NCBI RefSeq assembly: GCF_009389715.1
Contig: NC_052404.1
Location: 8,206,745-8,270,744 of the forward strand
Origin: Phoenix dactylifera
Taxonomy: Eukaryota > Streptophyta > Magnoliopsida > Arecales > Arecaceae
DNA length: 64,000 nucleotides
Direction: 5' to 3'
Shown: positions 58,595 to 64,000 of the stretch, in pieces
How the letters are laid out: each line of letters opens with the position of its first letter
Numbering within the stretch: the stretch's first letter is position 1
Made by a program: the position numbers and the translations under genes
Notes under the pieces: model-generated
Told to the model about the DNA's origin: nothing
Database searches by the model: none
The model's input: only the letters and a program-made list of their open reading frames with translations

Positions 58595-59283
58595 ATCCAT
58601 GTTATCCTCGACGTATAGACTCCTCGGGATCCAAGTTATCCTTGACGTTCCTTTTCTTGCGTCCATCAATAGCAATTTTAGAAGAAAAAGACGTACATCC
58701 GTATCTTGGAGCATTTGCCTTGCAAATCAAATGCCCTCCTCTGCCTTATCTCTGGGACATCAAATCCTTCAATTTTTCTCCCCTGTATACGCCCTCGGGT
58801 GACGGTGAGGGCCCCATGCCATCAAGCAACCTATCAATCTGACAATGAATCAAACGTTGGGTCAACCTCCAAAGTTAAGGGTGAGAGGAATGATTTCCTA
58901 AGTGCCCCACATGCACCTTTCAATGATAGCTACGTTCTGGGCGTATGGACCCAAAAGCAAACGTCAGTTTTCTACAAGACCTGCTGCATGAATGATCCCT
59001 ACAGCAACTACGTACCACTATGACAACTATTACCTTTAAGCCCGTCTGTATATTTTTCCAGCCATCCATGAACGATCAATCAGTTTCAAAGTAGAATCCG
59101 AGCCTTGACTTGGTCGCCCAGGCGGCGTGCATCCTCAACTATATTCGATTGAAGAGCTGGGCAGGAGAATTTATTCTAGTGCCTGGGGTCCTCGCAGCCA
59201 CCCTTCCAATGACACCATTTGAAGCTACTCATCGGAGGCCGGCCAGCAAGGGGGTGCTAACTCCATCTTCTCCAAGATGCTGC

Positions 59284-62200
59284 ATGGGGACGGGCCTTCT
59301 ACTGTTGCTTGTATTCGTTGCAGGTCTTCGTGTCAGTCATGGCACCACAGATCCCACAGACGGTATCACTCCTGCTTCTCTGTCCCTCTGTATTGTAAAC
59401 TAAGATGGAAATAGAAAAGAGGGAGGTTTCTCTTTGTTGGACATGGATTCCACGTCCAAAGAATTGGGGAGTGGTCCACTGAGAGTGCTGCATTGCTATT
59501 ATAGCACTGAAGTGAAGATGCCATACCTCCTATAATATCTTTGTCAGAAAGGCCCTTCTCCATATTCCAAAAGAAGTCCCTTTGTCTGTGAAAATCACAA
59601 AAAAAAGAGAGAGCATGCAGTCATGTTCCAGATTAATAGAGTTGAATCACCCCCTTGACAACATGCAACAGAAATTTTAGCAACAGGTCTCTAGATATCA
59701 ATATATAGGAAAAATTTCTATCATCTGCTTGGTTCGAAATTAGGAACTTCTATTAGTAATTTAGCAAGTTAATCAGACACCTTTCTTTCAGTCTGGGATA
59801 TTTCGAGTAAACTTCGTAGATTTCTTGTTTCAAGAGAGAGTAGCACGTAAGGCTAATGATGAACCAATAAATCACCTACAGCTGCTGCTCTTCGATCTCT
59901 AATGGATGCATGGAAGAACACACCACCAAGTTGGGGGCAGTCAGATGATCCCTGTGGTACACCATGGGAAGGCGTCCGCTGCAGAAATTCAAGAGTGACC
60001 GTCATGTAAGGTTCTTCTGAACTTGTCATGAGCTTATACTGCTGCAATCCCCTTACTAGCCCATCATATTTTCAGGACTCTGTCGACGATGGGTCTCAAA
60101 GGTACATTAAGTGGTGACATAGCGCAACTCAGCGAACTCGAATCCCTGTAAGTTTGATACTGCAGCTCTGGTAAAATTGAATTATCACAATTCCTCATGG
60201 ATGCAATACCATGTAAGCTGGCATTAAAAAATTGTGAATTTGACTATATTTAACCTCCTGGATCAAATACATAGTGATTTAAATATCAATATAATGGCAC
60301 ACCTGTAATATGCCATTTTTTGATGCAAATTGCCACAACCGACGTCAAAATCATTAGCACTTATCAAAATTCAGCATCCTATAAAGGTCTAATGAATAAT
60401 GTCTAAACATTTTTAAGTAAAGCACAGTTATATAAATCCGGATTTTAACAATGGTACCTGCAGGGACCTGTCCTACAATAATGAGCTTAGAGGCCAACTT
60501 ACTGAAAATATTGGAAACCTGAAGAAGCTCACCACCTTGTAAGTTCAACAGGCCTGTCACCAGGACCAGCCTACTCCCATTCAAGCTTATCTAGTTATTT
60601 TGAAATTTTCTTGACCCTCACAGCTTTCCTATTTCACAGAAGCTTGGCTGGCTGCAGCTTCAGTGGTAAAATCCCAGATGAAATAGGAGATCTAGAAAAG
60701 CTCTCATTCCTGTAAGATTTATTGTAACATTCTTATTCTGCTCCACATCAGTATTTTTCTAACTGAAAAATTAACAGGTTAAAAGATTTGATTTTTTCTT
60801 CTTCTTTTTTTACCCATCTATGTTTTCCTGTCTTTGTATTTTTATTCCAGAGCTCTCAATTCAAATAAGTTCACTGGTACGATACCTGCTTCCCTGGGAA
60901 CCCTTTCCAAGCTCTACTGGTTAGATGTGGCAGACAATCAGTTGACCGGGCCAATCCCCATTTCCAATAATGGAGCCCCTGGACTGGACCAGCTTTTAAA
61001 CACAAAGCACTTGTAAGTCCTTTGCATTTTTCATCATTCTGCTAACGATGGTGTATATTAACAATCTATAGACAATACCATATTACTTGTGTGTAATGAA
61101 GATCTGTCTCTAATTGTGTGCTAAACAGTCATTTTAACAAGAATCAGCTATTAGGTCCCATCCCTGAACAGCTCTTCAGCTCAAATATGACGCTGATACA
61201 CATGTAAGCTGCTATCTGCCTGTTGCCAGTTTCCTTCTCTTAGCTCTATATATACTTTCAGAATTCCTGATGGTTATCTTTGGGCAGACTTTTTCATGGA
61301 AATCAACTTACTGGGGAGATTCCAGCTTCCATAGGACTAGTAAAATCTCTGCAAGTTCTGTAAGTGTCTTCCAACCCCATATGTCTCCAGTTCTACTATC
61401 ACATCAACAGGCAATCGCTTTCCCTAATTCCTTCTATTATATAGGGTGGAACGATCATAATTTGCCTTTTTGTAACAGGAGACTTGACAGAAATTTTCTG
61501 AAGGGCTCGGTTCCGTCAAATATTAACAGCCTAACAAATATCAATGAACTGTAAGATGTCTATTAACCAATCAAAATTTAACAAAAAGAAAATCAGATAT
61601 AGTTGCTAAAGTTAAAAGCTTACTGTTTTTCCCTATTGGCATCTTTTAGTAATTTAGCAAACAACCAGTTAAGTGGACCAATGCCAAATCTAACTGGGAT
61701 GAACTCCCTCAATCATGTGTAAGAACTCAACTATGTTATACTCGTGCTTTCTTGCTCTGCCCCTTCATTTTCACAATTAACGAGTAATTGGCAATACCCT
61801 CAAATGATCCACAGGGATTTAAGCAACAACAAATTTGATTCTTCAGAAAGCCCAGCTTGGTTCTCACAAATAGAATCTCTCACTGCTCTGTAAGTTCTCT
61901 GACTGCTCATGATAATTGTAAACCAAGAAATTTTGATAAATAGCTGACAGTCTTAGCCAACTTGCTGGTGGTCCCCGAGAGTGATACAATCCGGAAGGCT
62001 TTATGGGCAAGTGCCAGAAAAGCTGTTCAGCTTTCCTCAAATACAGGAAGTGTAAGTGTGCCATGACAAATGATTGGCTAGAAAGTTGAAGAAATCCAAT
62101 GAAAAAGCATGACAAATACTGATTTATTACAAACTATTTGATTGTTGTAAACCTTTGACAGAATACTTGATGACAACAAATTCAATGGTACCCTTGCCAT

Positions 62201-64000
62201 GGGCAACAGCATCAGCCAGCAATTACAGATTGTGAGCTTCAAAAATAACGCCCTTGACTCAGTCACTCTGCAGCCCAGATATAACATGACTTTAATGTGA
62301 GAGTTCCAACAAACCAGCCTATTATCACTGAGCAATGAAGTGCACTTTTGTTCTGCCCGTCACTATCTTTTTGTTAATACCTTCATTCCCTGCTAATTGC
62401 AGACTTGCTGGAAACCCTGTGTGCAATAATCAGCCCTCAGATACTACCTATTGCAGCCTTCAGCAAAAGCAATCATTACCTTACTCCACCAGTCTCGCCA
62501 ATTGTGGTCCGAAGCAATGTCCCCCAGATCAGAGTCTCAGCCCTTCAAAATGCAACTGTGCTTATCCATACGAGGGAGTGATGTTTTTCGTAGGACCTAG
62601 AATCCGAGATGTGACAGACAGCACATTGTTCCAAGAGATGGAGAGGACCATGTCGATAAAACTTGGCCTAGAACCTGGCTCAGTGTTTCTTGAAAACCCA
62701 TTCTTCAGTGGTGATTCTTATCTGCAGTTGCAAGTAAAACTCTTCCCGTCCGATGGAAGGTACTTCAACCGGTCTGAGATTCTGAGAATTGGGTTTGATC
62801 TGAGCAACCAAATCTACAGACCTCCAGAAAGTTTTGGACCATACAATTTCATTGCATCACCATACCCTTTCCCAGGTGTCTACTCGATTCCTTACTTGGC
62901 CAAATAAACCAAATGAACTTCTTATACTGAACAAAACTTATGCTCCAGATGTGGAAGGAAGACCCTCAATGAGCCCTGGTTTGATCACTGGAATATCAGT
63001 TGGCTGTGCTCTCCTTGTTCTTGGACTTGTAGGAGCAGGAGTCTATGCCTTGAGACAGAAGAAACGGGCACAAAGAGCAATGGAACTAAGTAAACCTTTT
63101 GGTAATGTGCCTCATGAAACATGTCATTTAAAATAGTTTTCTTCAGCAAGTGAAGCATTTATCCATTAGAGAAGGCAGCATGCGTCGAATTGCAACCTCA
63201 CACAGATCGGCCAGCAGGCTTATTATCTTAGACTAAAAATCACAGACCCACCAATATTCACACAATTGCTAGATACCTTTTTCATCTGCTAATGTACCTT
63301 ATTTTATACGGTCCTAAATTAAAGCTCCATGGAAACACCAAAAGTTTTCTGACTATATTCCTTACATTTCAGCATCATGGACTCGCAGTGGTGAAGATAG
63401 TGGTGGTGCACCACAATTGAAAGGAGCAAGATGGTTTTCATTTGATGAACTAAAGAAAAGCACCGACAATTTTTCAGAAACTAATCAAATTGGATCAGGC
63501 GGATATGGAAAGGTAACATCTTGATAACTCATATGTCAAAAATAATTCATTCAGAAAATCCAATATATTGGGAATGTATGTCGAATATTCAGTATATTCT
63601 ATTTCCTCATCAGGTCTCTAGAGGATTGCTTTCCAGCGGGCAACTAGTTGCAATCAAGAGGGCACAAGAGGGATCTAAGCAAGGCGCACTTGAGTTCAAG
63701 ACTGAAGTTGAGTTGCTATCTAGGGTTCATCACAAGAATCTAGTAACACTTGTAGGTTTCTGCTTTGAGCAAGAGGAGCAGATGCTGGTATATGAGTTCA
63801 TGCCTAATGGAACGCTACGTGAAAGCTTGTCTGGTATGTTCCCCAAAAATATCTCAAAAAAATTCCTCACAATTAGTTCTTTATAGTTGTTTATATCCTT
63901 TGTTGCTGCAATAAAAGGGAAGAGTGGAATAAAACTGGACTGGAAGAGTAGACTCCGCATTGCACTAGGCTCAGCAAGAGGATTAGCTTATCTTCATGAA
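59284..64000 (+). CDS. LRR receptor-like kinase, LRR-VIII-1 / HPCA1-like (copy B, 3' end beyond window)
   Basis: Eighteen exons visible: 59284-59362, 59882-60005, 60076-60147, 60464-60538, 60640-60711, 60851-61012, 61129-61203, 61288-61359, 61479-61550, 61650-61718, 61815-61889, 61980-62051, 62162-62296, 62403-62875, 62949-63101, 63373-63512, 63614-63833, then 63918 to the edge. Complete exons equal those of copy A in length, every splice site is kept and the frame stays open. The signal peptide ([20 protein letters not shown]), LRRs, ectodomain cysteines, membrane segment, glycine-rich loop and VAIKRA lysine are present; HRD and DFG lie beyond the edge. Compared with A, Tyr642 of GKVYRG is Ser and Arg724 of WKRRLRIA is Ser, both in usually conserved kinase positions. 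It is likely functional, but the kinase C-lobe is unseen and the upstream region is rearranged. Confidence 0.88.

Larger units (their letters stand above)
57199..64000 (+). repeat. tandem duplication, unit B (runs off the right edge)
   Basis: Second copy of the unit starting at 47303. All complete coding exons of the kinase match A in length exactly. Differences are the LINE at 57651-58594, loss of two upstream blocks, and about 50 extra bases in the intron after 63101 (about 63204-63255). In the largest ectodomain frame I count 8 amino-acid differences over about 158 coding residues, so the copies are recent but not identical. Confidence 0.85.

Overview
This window is nuclear DNA of a flowering plant. 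Genes are split by many GT-AG introns, intergenic stretches are AT-rich, and there are many dinucleotide microsatellites, MITEs and truncated LINEs. Every protein family I recognise is a land-plant one. The gene sequences look monocot, and I would guess a palm, but that is an inference from overall resemblance and not a proof.

Layout. (1) 1-1267 (+): last four exons of a CCCH zinc-finger/RNA-binding type protein, cut by the left edge. (2) 1268-9909: repeat-bearing intergenic DNA with no gene I can support. (3) 9910-18469 (-): complete NOT2/VIP2 subunit of the CCR4-NOT complex, 13 coding exons, 660 aa, with 5'-UTR exons reaching about 19.9 kb. (4) 19.9-23.2 kb: intergenic, with a MITE at 21580-22059. 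(5) 23201-27290 (-): complete KORRIGAN-type membrane-anchored GH9 endoglucanase, 6 exons, 622 aa. (6) about 29.7-39.1 kb (+): VPS37 (ESCRT-I), 7 coding exons, 235 aa. Its long introns and leader hold two hAT-type MITEs with perfect 8-bp target duplications, a purine-rich repeat, a small tandem duplication and a tiny LINE remnant. (7) about 40.7-46.5 kb (+): MAF1, the RNA polymerase III repressor, 10 coding exons, 241 aa, with a spliced leader carrying upstream ORFs. (8) 47.3-64 kb (+): a direct tandem duplication with a unit of about 9.9 kb, carrying two leucine-rich-repeat receptor kinases of the LRR-VIII-1 (HPCA1-like) class. Copy A (49139-54679) is complete at 960 aa. Copy B (59284 to the right edge) is open as far as it goes.

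The housekeeping genes (NOT2, VPS37, MAF1, KOR) are not a functional cluster; they are ordinary plant neighbours. The most interesting part is the receptor-kinase pair. Coding exons of the two copies match in length one for one, but the 5' flank differs. Copy B lacks two blocks present in copy A, which hold most of A's TATA-like candidates, and it gained a 944-bp 5'-truncated LINE with a 13-bp target duplication after the duplication. That points to two nearly identical receptors under different promoters.

I found no CRISPR array, no convincing tRNA or rRNA gene, no LTR element with recognisable ends, and no clearly new molecular system. Gene models were assembled by eye from reading frames, splice signals and phase; for every complete gene the exon lengths sum to a multiple of three.
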